Assembly: GCF_000013345.1 (NCBI RefSeq)
Contig: NC_007777.1
Coordinates: 682,001 to 746,000, forward strand
DNA length: 64,000 nucleotides
DNA from: Frankia casuarinae
GTDB taxonomy: Bacteria; Actinomycetota; Actinomycetes; Frankiales; Frankiaceae
Direction: 5' to 3'
The translations under genes were made by a program, and so were the position numbers. The notes beneath the pieces are model-generated. The model worked only from the letters and a program-made list of their open reading frames with translations, was not told where the DNA came from and searched no databases. Below, one piece after another: positions 47,804 through 55,552 of the stretch (position 1 is its first letter; each line of letters begins with the position of its first letter).

Positions 47804-50800
47804 CGTTCCTCCTGCGCGTCACGTCGAGGATTCCTCGCGGTGTCGACTCCGACATCACGTCCCTGCCGTACGCCCTGGTAGAAGCTGGCAAGCCGGCCTC
47901 CTACAGCCTCAGGAGATCTGGCCGAGGTGTCGGTGGGACGCCGGCGGGGCGCGGGTTCGGCGCTGCCGGGCACGAGATGGGTCATGGGAACTCGCACCGG
48001 TAGGCCCGACCGCGTCACGCCGCCTGTGCTCGGCTGACGCAACAACTCGGCCGCCTGCCAGCCGGCGTCCCCGGGAGATGTCCAGTTCTCCCGGGACGGG
48101 GGCTGCTGGGGCGTTGCCTGGTGCTGTGCTGGCTGGTATTGCCCTGCTGGTTGATGGTGTGGGGCCGTCTGATGCTGGGCCGCGAAGGCCGGGACGGGCG
48201 GAGCCGCTGACGGCGCGTCCGTCGCGGGCTCCTCCCGTGCCGGTGTCCGGGTAGCCGTGAGCGGATCGACTCCGGAGCGGGCGGGGCCGCGTTGCCCGAA
48301 GGCCCCACCGAGCCCCGGACGGACCGGGGAACGGGGCGGTGGCGCCGCCCCACCGGCACCCGGCCCGGTGGGGCGGGCCGCCGCGGCCGCCGTCGAATGC
48401 TGGGCGGGCGCCCGATCGGACGGAGAACGTCGCTGGAACCACGCCGACACGGAGTCGAAGATCGGCGACGTCTCGATGTCGTCGGTGTCCCGGTCTGCCG
48501 TGGTCTGTTCGCCGGTGTCCTCGCCGGAGACCGCCTCTGTCGTCCCGGTGTCGCGCAACCGCCGGGACGCGAGCGCCGACGCCAGCCGGTCGCGGGGACC
48601 GGTGGACTCCGTGGACTCCGTGGACTCCGTGGACTCCGATCGTTCCTGCGGAACGGGCCGGTTCTCGGAGCGGGCGAACACGCTGCCGGCCCCGGGGGGC
48701 GGCTCCTCGGCCGACCGGGGCCGCTCACCGGCATCGGGCCGGCTCTGGCCGGGCGGTGTCGGGCCGGGCGGTGTCGGGCCGGGCGGTGTCGGGCCGGGCG
48801 GTGTCGGGGTGGGCGGTGTCGGGGTGGTGTCGGGCTGCCCGGTCCGACCGGGCCCGGTGGCGCCGCCGGAACGTGGTTTGGTCCCCCAGCGGTTGTCCCC
48901 GAACGACACCGGTCTCGTCTCGTCCGTGACCGGATCGTCCCGTCGTCCGAATCCGCGCCGGTCGATGGTCTGGGTGTCCGGTACGACGTCGGGGGGCGGT
49001 TCGAGCCGGCCACCGGGAGCGGTGCGGCCGCGGCCGCGAAGGGCATCGAGGTCGAGCCCCCGGTCGTCGAGCTGCCGTGGGTCACGGGGATCGTCCTGCC
49101 CACTGGAGCCGGGCCGCTCCCGGGCTCCCGGGACCGGGTGGTCCTCGTCGTTTCCTCCCCGCCCGAGTAGATCGTGCGGCAGGGTCGGCGGAGCGGCGCT
49201 GATGCCATCCGTCTCGCTGTCGCGCTCGGTGCCGCCGTCGAGGCCGGGAGCGAAGTCGTCCGGCCCGAAGTCGCGATCATCCGCGGTGGGCGGCGAACCC
49301 GTCCGGTCGGATCCGAGCTGAGCGGCGGCCAGCGGCCCGGTGAGAGGGAACGGCCCGGTGCTGGGGAACCGCCGGGGCCCGCTGGAGTCGTCGAAGAGGC
49401 TTTCTGGTCCGTCGGATTCACTCGCGGTCCGGTGCCCGTTGGCCCCGGTGCCGTTCGTCGACGCGACCCTGCCGTCCACCGGTTCGGGAGTTCCCGAGCC
49501 GGTGCGTTCCGGCCGCTGCGGGGCACGCGGTCCGGTCGGGGAACCGGGGATGGCCGGCGAGTCGCCGACGCGGGTTCCCAACGCCGGCGCGGCGGGCCGG
49601 GCCGGTCCCGTGCCGGCCCCGCCGTCTCCGGTCACCAGCTTGGCAGGCAGCCGGACGACAGCGGTGATACCTCCGGAGGCGGACTCACGCAGCTGGACGT
49701 GAATGCCGTGGCGGCTGGCCAGCCGACCGACCGCGAACAGGCCCATGGTCCGTGACACCGACACGTCGACCACCGGCGGGTTCGCCAGTCGGTCGTTGAC
49801 CCGTTCGAGTTCCTTGGCCGGCATGCCGATGCCCTGGTCCTCGATCTCGATCATCGCCCCGGCCCCCGGACCGAGCGAGCGGCTGGTGACGAGGACGCTG
49901 GTGGCCGGCGGCGAGTACGAGGTGGCGTTCTCGAGGAGCTCGGCGACCAGATGGACGACGTCGCTGACACCGTTGCCGGCGATGGACACCGCGGCGGCCG
50001 AGGTCTGCTTGACGCGGGTGTACTGCTCCACCTCGGAGATGGCCGCCAGTACGACCTCGTTCAGTGGGACGGGGTGTGTCCAGCGCCGAGCGGTGTCCGT
50101 GCCGGCGAGGACGAGCAGGCTTTCGTTGTTCCGCCGCATACGAGTGGCGAGGTGATCCAGCTTGAACAGGTTGGACAACTGGTCCGGATCCTGCTCGCGG
50201 TTCTCCAGCTCGTCGATGAGACGCAGCTGCCGTTCGACCAGTCCCTGACTGCGCCGGGAGAGGTTCACGAACATCGCGTTGACGTTGTTCCGCAGCGACG
50301 CCTGTTCGGAGGCCAGCCGGATCGCCTCCCGGTGAACCTCGTCGAAAGCCCGCGCGACTTCGCCGACCTCCTCGTCGGTGTCGATACCGACCGGTTCGAT
50401 CGAGTCGTCGATGTCCAGCTCGGTGGAATCGCGCAACCGACGGACGGCCTCGGGAAGCCGATGGTCGGCGACGTCCAGCGCGGCAGTCCGCAGCGCCAGC
50501 AGGGGGCGGACCAGCGATCGCGCGACGATCAGTGCGGCGAGCAGGGCGAGGGCCAGGATGAGCAGGATCAGCAGACCGGACAGCAGCGCGTGGCGCTGGA
50601 TGTTGCCCCGCAGGGTGCCCGCGCGGGCGTCGACGAGGCCCAGGAGCTTGTCAACGGCTTCCGTGCCGGTGTCGATGGTTCGCTGGGTCGCCTGGTCCCA
50701 TTTCTCGGCTTCCAGCGCGGTCAGCGGCTGACCGATGGGCGCGTTCAGAATTTCTTCGACGTAATTCTGGGTGTTGCGGATGTCCCCGTTGGTCTCGGTG

Positions 50801-51795
50801 TCGATCGTCGGTTCGTAGACCGCGAGCTGGTTCGGTAGAGCGGCGTTCTCGAGATCGTTGCGCTGGCGGCCCCGCTGGGTCTCGGCCGACAGGAACTCGC
50901 GATAGTCGTCTGCCGTGAAGACCTGGTTCCCGTTGCGGGTAAACAGGCCGTGGATGAGTGTCTGCTCCTCGGCGAGAAGTTCCGTCCCGGACATCAGGAA
51001 GTAGGCCGTGTTGACCCCGGCGTTGAGCTCCTGGTCGTCATTTCCCTGTGGGATCAGCCGGATCAGGTTGACCAGTGAGTCAATGATCGGCTGAAAGGCG
51101 GTCTCGACCGCCTTCCTGTCGATCAGCCTTTCGATCGTCTGCCGCTTGGCGGGCAGCGTGTCCATCCGGCTGCTGACGTCGTCGAGAGCGCGGCGTACCT
51201 CGCTGCCGAAGGACCCTCGCCGCTCGTTCGCAGCTGACTTGTACGCCCTGTAGGCTTCATCGACCGCCGCCCGGCGGGTTGGAATCGTGCTCCCGTCCCG
51301 GGCGCCGACGGGACCGCTGGCGACGAATCCGGTGCTGTAGGTGCGCTCGGCCTGCAGGGCGTGGACCAGCCCGGCCGCGGAGCGGCTGATCTCGGTCAGA
51401 TCGGACACCCGGTTGACGTCCCGCGTGCTCGTCAGCACCGTACCCGCCTCGATGGACGAGTAGGCGAGGATCGCGATGACAGGCACGGCCAGAATCGCGA
51501 TCAGCTTGGTGCGTACCCGCCAGTTGGTGGGGTTGGCGGCGGCGCGACGAAGGCGCGCCAGTCCCGACCCGGCTGGGTTCGGTGGCGCGGCGGATCGACC
51601 ATCGCGCTGCCCGCCGTCTTCGGCGTCCACGGGCGAACCCGGCGCCACTGTCGGCTCCGAGTCTGCGGCGATGCCCGTGCTGCTGGCCATCGGTTGTCTG
51701 CGCACGTACCTTCGCAACCTCTCCGCCAGCCTCCCGGAACAGGTCGTACCAGGATGGCTCGGTATCGGGCCCGGATGTCCCTTGTCAGGCACCAT
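47800..51795 (-). CDS. Nitrate/nitrite-sensing-type histidine kinase (CvnA type) with long disordered tail
   Basis: A membrane sensor kinase heading the conservon. Of 1331 residues, the first membrane helix is about 97-118 (LIAILAVPVIAILAYSS). An extracytoplasmic NIT-like helical sensor spans about 120-395. The second helix is about 402-427 (SGLLILLILALALLAALIV), then HAMP. A DHp-like helix bears LFKLDHLATRMRRNNESLLV. The ATPase has VAELLENATSYSPPA and IEIEDQGIGMPAKELERVND. The remaining 600 or so residues are disordered, with PPGPT and STE repeats. ATG 51795 lacks a clear ribosome-binding site; ATG 51690 is an alternative. No response regulator gene is adjacent; signalling likely passes to CvnB-D. 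Confidence 0.9.
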   Translation of the reverse strand: MVPDKGHPGPIPSHPGTTCSGRLAERLRRYVRRQPMASSTGIAADSEPTVAPGSPVDAEDGGQRDGRSAAPPNPAGSGLARLRRAAANPTNWRVRTKLIAILAVPVIAILAYSSIEAGTVLTSTRDVNRVSDLTEISRSAAGLVHALQAERTYSTGFVASGPVGARDGSTIPTRRAAVDEAYRAYKSAANERRGSFGSEVRRALDDVSSRMDTLPAKRQTIERLIDRKAVETAFQPIIDSLVNLIRLIPQGNDDQELNAGVNTAYFLMSGTELLAEEQTLIHGLFTRNGNQVFTADDYREFLSAETQRGRQRNDLENAALPNQLAVYEPTIDTETNGDIRNTQNYVEEILNAPIGQPLTALEAEKWDQATQRTIDTGTEAVDKLLGLVDARAGTLRGNIQRHALLSGLLILLILALALLAALIVARSLVRPLLALRTAALDVADHRLPEAVRRLRDSTELDIDDSIEPVGIDTDEEVGEVARAFDEVHREAIRLASEQASLRNNVNAMFVNLSRRSQGLVERQLRLIDELENREQDPDQLSNLFKLDHLATRMRRNNESLLVLAGTDTARRWTHPVPLNEVVLAAISEVEQYTRVKQTSAAAVSIAGNGVSDVVHLVAELLENATSYSPPATSVLVTSRSLGPGAGAMIEIEDQGIGMPAKELERVNDRLANPPVVDVSVSRTMGLFAVGRLASRHGIHVQLRESASGGITAVVRLPAKLVTGDGGAGTGPARPAAPALGTRVGDSPAIPGSPTGPRAPQRPERTGSGTPEPVDGRVASTNGTGANGHRTASESDGPESLFDDSSGPRRFPSTGPFPLTGPLAAAQLGSDRTGSPPTADDRDFGPDDFAPGLDGGTERDSETDGISAAPPTLPHDLLGRGGNDEDHPVPGARERPGSSGQDDPRDPRQLDDRGLDLDALRGRGRTAPGGRLEPPPDVVPDTQTIDRRGFGRRDDPVTDETRPVSFGDNRWGTKPRSGGATGPGRTGQPDTTPTPPTPTPPGPTPPGPTPPGPTPPGQSRPDAGERPRSAEEPPPGAGSVFARSENRPVPQERSESTESTESTESTGPRDRLASALASRRLRDTGTTEAVSGEDTGEQTTADRDTDDIETSPIFDSVSAWFQRRSPSDRAPAQHSTAAAAARPTGPGAGGAAPPPRSPVRPGLGGAFGQRGPARSGVDPLTATRTPAREEPATDAPSAAPPVPAFAAQHQTAPHHQPAGQYQPAQHQATPQQPPSRENWTSPGDAGWQAAELLRQPSTGGVTRSGLPVRVPMTHLVPGSAEPAPRRRPTDTSARSPEAVGGRLASFYQGVRQGRDVGVDTARNPRRDAQEER
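48603..48638. repeat. 9-base in-frame repeats in the kinase tail
   Basis: The plus-strand unit ggactccgt repeats four times, encoding the STE repeats of the minus-strand kinase tail. Period nine keeps the frame. Confidence 0.85.
48751..48825. repeat. 15-base in-frame repeats in the kinase tail
   Basis: Five abutting 15-base units of gggcggtgtcgggcc, the last two ending ggggt, encode PPGPT/PPTPT repeats on the minus strand. The period is a multiple of three, and near identity suggests active slippage or recombination. Confidence 0.9.
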
Positions 51796-52118
51796 AGCGG
51801 TACGAAGTCGGCATCCGAAAGGCGCCTACCGTAAGCGCCTTGGTGGCCGCACGTCAGTTGTCGCTACTGCGCGCGGAGTCACCACTACCGTAACCGCCGG
51901 GGAAGCCCGACATCGGGCGTCACTGATGATCGAAGCGCTTGTCGGGGTGAGTGAACCGGGCTGAAGGCGCAAACTCGGCATCCTAGACATCTCCTACATG
52001 AGCCCTTACCGCCTTCGCGGCGGTGCCCGGTGCGCTTCGTCTGTTCCGGTGAAGGCCGTGGGAGATGGTTGGGCGCCTGGACGGACCGGTGGGGTCGCCG
52101 TGTCCGTAGGCTTGCGGG
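51796..52118 (+). promoter_or_regulatory. Divergent region between the conservon and guaA
   Basis: These 323 bases separate the divergent kinase and guaA genes and must hold promoters for both. TAGACA at 51984-51989 is a -10-like hexamer for guaA, without a recognisable -35. A short dyad, cccgacatcggg, lies at about 51907-51918. No gene is seen. Confidence 0.35.
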
Positions 52119-53798
52119 GTGAGCGAGTTGCAGCGTAGCAGTGCTGGCCGTGGTGCGGAGCCGACGGATACCGGCGCGGTTCGGGATGTTCCGCGGTCCC
52201 CGGCGGACGGCCCCAGCGGCCCGTCCGCGGTGGGGCCTGCGGGCTATGACACCGTGCTGGTGATCGATTTCGGTGCTCAGTATGCCCAACTGATCGCCCG
52301 GCGCATACGCGAATGTCATGTGTATTCGGAGATCGTCCCGTGGGATATGTCGGTGGACGAGATCCTCGCCCGGCGTCCGTCCGCACTGATCCTTTCTGGC
52401 GGCCCGAAGTCCGTCTACTCGCCTGGCGCGCCCCGGGTCGATCCTGCGTTGTTCGCTACCGGAGTGCCTATTCTCGGTATCTGCTATGGCCATCAGGTCA
52501 TGGCTCAGGCGCTTGACGGCGCCGTCGCGCGCACGGGAACCGCCGAGTACGGAGCAACTCGTCTGTCGGTGTCGGATCCCGGGGTTCTCTTCGACGGTCT
52601 GCCCGTTGTCCAGCAGGTCTGGATGTCGCACGGCGACTCGGTGACCGCCGCGCCGCCCGGCTTCCGGGTAACGGCTTCCACGCCGTCGGCCCCGGTCGCC
52701 GCCTTCGAGGACCCCGCGCGTCGTCTCTATGGCGTGCAGTTCCACCCGGAGGTGGTCCACAGCGAGCGAGGCATGGACGTGCTGCGGCACTTCCTGCTCG
52801 TGGGTGCGGGCTGCCGGCCCACCTGGACGATGATCAACATTGTCGACGAGGCTGTCGCGGCCGTCCGGGCCCAGGTCGGGACCGGACGGTTGATCTGCGG
52901 TCTGTCCGGCGGGGTGGACTCCGCGGTCGCTGCCGCGCTCGTGCACCGGGCGGTGGGAGACGCGCTCACCTGCGTCTTCGTCGATCATGGTTTGCTGCGG
53001 GCCGGCGAGGCGGAACAGGTCGAACGCGATTTCGTCGCGACTACCGGCGTGGATCTGGTCCATGTCAAGGCGGCCGACCGGTTCTCCGCCGCGCTGTCCG
53101 GAGTGACCGACCCGGAGCGGAAGAGGAAGATCATCGGTCGTGAGTTCATCCGGGTTTTCGAGGAGTCCGCCCGCGAACTGGAGGTCCGGGCGGAGGCGGA
53201 GGGCGCGACGATCGACTTTCTCGTGCAGGGGACATTGTATCCCGACGTGATCGAATCCGGCTCGCCGACGGCCGCGAAGATCAAGTCGCATCACAACGTC
53301 GGTGGACTGCCCGAGGACCTGCGGTTCGATCTGGTCGAGCCGCTTCGGACCCTGTTCAAGGACGAGGTCCGTCGGCTCGGCGAGGAGCTGGGGCTGCCCG
53401 AGGAGATCGTCTGGCGCCAGCCGTTCCCGGGCCCGGGCCTCGCCGTCCGCATCATCGGCGAGGTCACGCCCGAGCGGCTCGACGTGGTGCGGGCGGCCGA
53501 CGCGGTGATCCGGGAGGAGATTCGCAAGGCCGGCCTGGACCGCGAGATCTGGCAGGTCTTCGCGGTGCTGCTCGCCGACGTGCGGTCGGTGGGCGTCCAG
53601 GGTGACGAGCGTACGTACGGCTTCCCGATCGTCCTGCGCGCGGTCACCAGCGAGGACGCGATGACCGCCGACTGGGCCCGGCTGCCCTACGGCCTGCTGG
53701 AACGCATCTCGAACCGGGTGGTCAACGAGGTGCCGCAGGTTAACCGGGTGGTGTACGACATCACCTCCAAGCCTCCCGGCACGATCGAGTGGGAGTGA
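52119..53798 (+). CDS. guaA: GMP synthase (glutamine-hydrolysing)
   Basis: Aminates XMP to GMP. From GTG 52119 the protein has 559 residues with an unusual disordered N-terminal extension of about 40 residues before [20 protein letters not shown]. The glutaminase triad is visible: Cys122 in [12 protein letters not shown], and the His/Glu of QFHPEVVHS. The ATP pyrophosphatase loop is [13 protein letters not shown], and the C-terminal dimer domain ends [13 protein letters not shown]. The extension could mean a later start, but no better one is obvious. Confidence 0.96.
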   Translation: MSELQRSSAGRGAEPTDTGAVRDVPRSPADGPSGPSAVGPAGYDTVLVIDFGAQYAQLIARRIRECHVYSEIVPWDMSVDEILARRPSALILSGGPKSVYSPGAPRVDPALFATGVPILGICYGHQVMAQALDGAVARTGTAEYGATRLSVSDPGVLFDGLPVVQQVWMSHGDSVTAAPPGFRVTASTPSAPVAAFEDPARRLYGVQFHPEVVHSERGMDVLRHFLLVGAGCRPTWTMINIVDEAVAAVRAQVGTGRLICGLSGGVDSAVAAALVHRAVGDALTCVFVDHGLLRAGEAEQVERDFVATTGVDLVHVKAADRFSAALSGVTDPERKRKIIGREFIRVFEESARELEVRAEAEGATIDFLVQGTLYPDVIESGSPTAAKIKSHHNVGGLPEDLRFDLVEPLRTLFKDEVRRLGEELGLPEEIVWRQPFPGPGLAVRIIGEVTPERLDVVRAADAVIREEIRKAGLDREIWQVFAVLLADVRSVGVQGDERTYGFPIVLRAVTSEDAMTADWARLPYGLLERISNRVVNEVPQVNRVVYDITSKPPGTIEWE

Positions 53799-53816
53799 CG
53801 ATCCCGGATCGGAGCG

Positions 53817-53853
53817 CGTGCCCGTCGGACGACCCCCGCCGACGGGCACGTTT
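53817..53853 (+). terminator. Terminator after guaA
   Basis: cgtgcccgtcgg pairs with ccgacgggcacg around a short loop and is followed by ttt. It begins about 20 bases after the guaA stop. This is a good factor-independent terminator candidate. Confidence 0.75.
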
Positions 53854-53887
53854 GACGTCTGGGCGGGACCGGAGCACCCTGGATGAT

Positions 53888-53917
53888 GTGACCCCGCACG
53901 AGATGGCCATTACCTAG
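53888..53917 (+). CDS. Possible nine-codon leader peptide
   Basis: GTG 53888 opens a tiny frame reading MTPHEMAIT and stopping at TAG 53915-53917. It ends with Ile and Thr codons and lies just before two hairpins and a T-tract upstream of a threonine dehydratase-like gene, reminiscent of attenuation. Only two Thr and one Ile codons are present, and the ribosome-binding site is weak, so chance is likely. Confidence 0.15.
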   Translation: MTPHEMAIT

Positions 53918-53946
53918 GCGCGCGACCGATCATCGGGTCCGCGCCT
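53914..53946 (+). other. Stem-loop upstream of the T-tract hairpin
   Basis: aggcgcg and cgcgcct pair at the base, with an inner gacc/gggtc stem around gatcatc. It lies immediately 5' of the T-tract terminator. The pair of hairpins could be a leader control region or simply tandem terminators. Confidence 0.5.
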
Positions 53947-53948
53947 CG

Positions 53949-53983
53949 CCCTTCCGCCTTGTCCTGGCGGGGGGCTTTTTTAT
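53949..53983 (+). terminator. Strong T-tract hairpin before the threonine dehydratase-like gene
   Basis: gcccttccgcc pairs with ggcggggggc, followed by ttttttatt, among the most classical rho-independent signals in the window. It is 48 bases before the next gene, so it either ends guaA readthrough or acts as an attenuator of the downstream gene. Confidence 0.8.
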
Positions 53984-54030
53984 TGCCGCGGTCATGGTGA
54001 GGTGGCCGCTCAGCCGCCGGGAGATGCTCC

Positions 54031-55185
54031 ATGACCGCAGCAGCCGCAGACGACCGATCGGTAGCCCCGGACGCCGAACTCTGGGCGTCGGACATCCGCG
54101 CCGCGGCCCGCGTCCTTGCCGGGGTGGCACGACGGACCAGGGTCGTGCGGGATCTCGGCCTGTCGGCGGCGGTCGGTGCGCCCGTCTGGCTCAAGTGTGA
54201 GCACGAGCAGCACACCGGTTCGTTCAAGCTTCGGGGCGCCTACCACCGGGTGGCCACCGCGGATCCGGCGACGCGGGCCCGGGGGGTGGTGGCGGCCAGT
54301 GCCGGTAACCACGCCCAGGGAGTGGCCTTCGCGGCCGCGGCCTTCGGCGTCGAGGCGACCATCTTCGTGCCGGTAGGGGCCAATCCGGTCAAAGTGGCGC
54401 GGACGCGCCGGTGGGGCGCCCGGGTCGAGAAGATACCCGGGGGGGTGGAAGCGGCGCTCGCTGCGGCCGCCACCTTCGCCGCCCGGGGAGACCGGCTGCT
54501 GGTCCACCCGTTCGATGACCCGACGGTAGTGGCCGGGCAGGGCACGATCGGCTTGGAGTTGCTCGATCAGGTGCCCGATCTCGGCACCGTTCTGGTCGGG
54601 GTGGGCGGCGGAGGGCTGATCGGCGGGCTGGCCGCGGCGGTGCGGTCCCGGCGCCCCGATGTGCGAGTGGTCGGAGTGCAGTCCGTGCTGTCGTCGGCGT
54701 TTGCCGCGTCGCTGCGGGCTGGCCGGCGGCTCACGGTGCCCCCCGGTGGGGCTGCGACGCCCGGTGCCGGAACGACGCCCGGTGCCGGAACACTGCGGGG
54801 AGTCGGGACGATTCCGGGCAGCCGGACGTCCGAACAGCCGACGGCGCCACGTTCGTCACGGGTGGTCCCGGCGTCGACCACGATCGCCGACGGTATGGCG
54901 GTGAACGCTCCGGGGGTCCTGACCTTCGCCCTTGCCGCACGCCTGGTGGACGAGATCGTCACGGTCGATGAGGCGGCGTTCTGGGAGGCGATGGTGTTGC
55001 TGCACCGGGCCGGCCACCAGGTGGAACCGGCCGGCGCCGCGGGGGTCGCGGCCTTGTTGCGTCGAAGTGATCTCGCGCAGGGCCCGACGGTGGCAATCCT
55101 GTCGGGTGGCAACATCGACCCGGGGGTGGCCAGCAGGGTGAAGGCGCTCGCGGCCATCCCGCCGAGCGCGTCGAGTACCGCGTGA
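54031..55185 (+). CDS. Threonine dehydratase-like PLP enzyme
   Basis: A fold-type II PLP enzyme of the threonine/serine ammonia-lyase or serine racemase group. The PLP lysine is in HTGSFKLRGAYHR (about Lys66), and the substrate loop is ASAGNHAQGVAFAAAAF. The glycine-rich phosphate loop is VGVGGGGLIGGLAAAV, and the C-terminal AILSGGNIDPGV is typical. No ACT regulatory domain is present, so it is the catabolic or short type. A disordered insert of about 40 residues (AATPGAGTTPGAGTLRGVG) lies near residue 245. Threonine deaminase and serine racemase activities cannot be separated by sequence here. Confidence 0.88.
   Translation: MTAAAADDRSVAPDAELWASDIRAAARVLAGVARRTRVVRDLGLSAAVGAPVWLKCEHEQHTGSFKLRGAYHRVATADPATRARGVVAASAGNHAQGVAFAAAAFGVEATIFVPVGANPVKVARTRRWGARVEKIPGGVEAALAAAATFAARGDRLLVHPFDDPTVVAGQGTIGLELLDQVPDLGTVLVGVGGGGLIGGLAAAVRSRRPDVRVVGVQSVLSSAFAASLRAGRRLTVPPGGAATPGAGTTPGAGTLRGVGTIPGSRTSEQPTAPRSSRVVPASTTIADGMAVNAPGVLTFALAARLVDEIVTVDEAAFWEAMVLLHRAGHQVEPAGAAGVAALLRRSDLAQGPTVAILSGGNIDPGVASRVKALAAIPPSASSTA
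54755..54790. repeat. 18-base in-frame duplication in the PLP enzyme
   Basis: acgcccggtgccggaac occurs twice in an 18-base period around 54755-54790 and encodes TPGAGT repeats in a predicted surface loop. It is another in-frame minisatellite in a conserved enzyme. Confidence 0.75.
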
Positions 55186-55552
55186 CTACGCGACTACGTG
55201 ACTACGCGACTATGTGACTACGTGGCCGCGTGGCCACGTGGCGTGGCCGCTTGGCCGCGGGGCCGCCTGACCGCCGGTGGGCCGGGCGTTGACGCGGACC
55301 ACGGCCATCGACGACCCGCCCTCGCGCGCGGGGCGGGGCGGGAACGACGGACAATAGGCTGGTCAGCACGCGGGTCGACGACCACTGGGCGTGGACGTGT
55401 GATGGTCATGCGGTGGCATGGACGCGCGAGGACCGCGGCCGGGTGGGGCCGTCGGTGCATCTCGCGGACCACACCGCGGACCGGGCCGTTGGGTGCGATC
55501 CGGGCATGCCGCGGTCCGACCTGCCCGACGTCGAACGTACGATCGGAGTCCC
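55181..55552. repeat. gactacgtgactacgc repeats and spacer before pcrA
   Basis: Immediately after the PLP-enzyme stop, about five copies of an eight-base unit like gactacgt/gactacgc run from 55181 to 55223. They then decay into gtggccgc repeats to about 55262. The remaining roughly 290 bases before pcrA hold no recognisable gene; ggag at 55545-55548 is the pcrA ribosome-binding site. No promoter stands out. Confidence 0.7.

Noticed and set aside
51885-53849. 654-codon minus-strand open frame
   Set aside because: Antisense shadow of guaA, whose catalytic motifs are complete on the plus strand.
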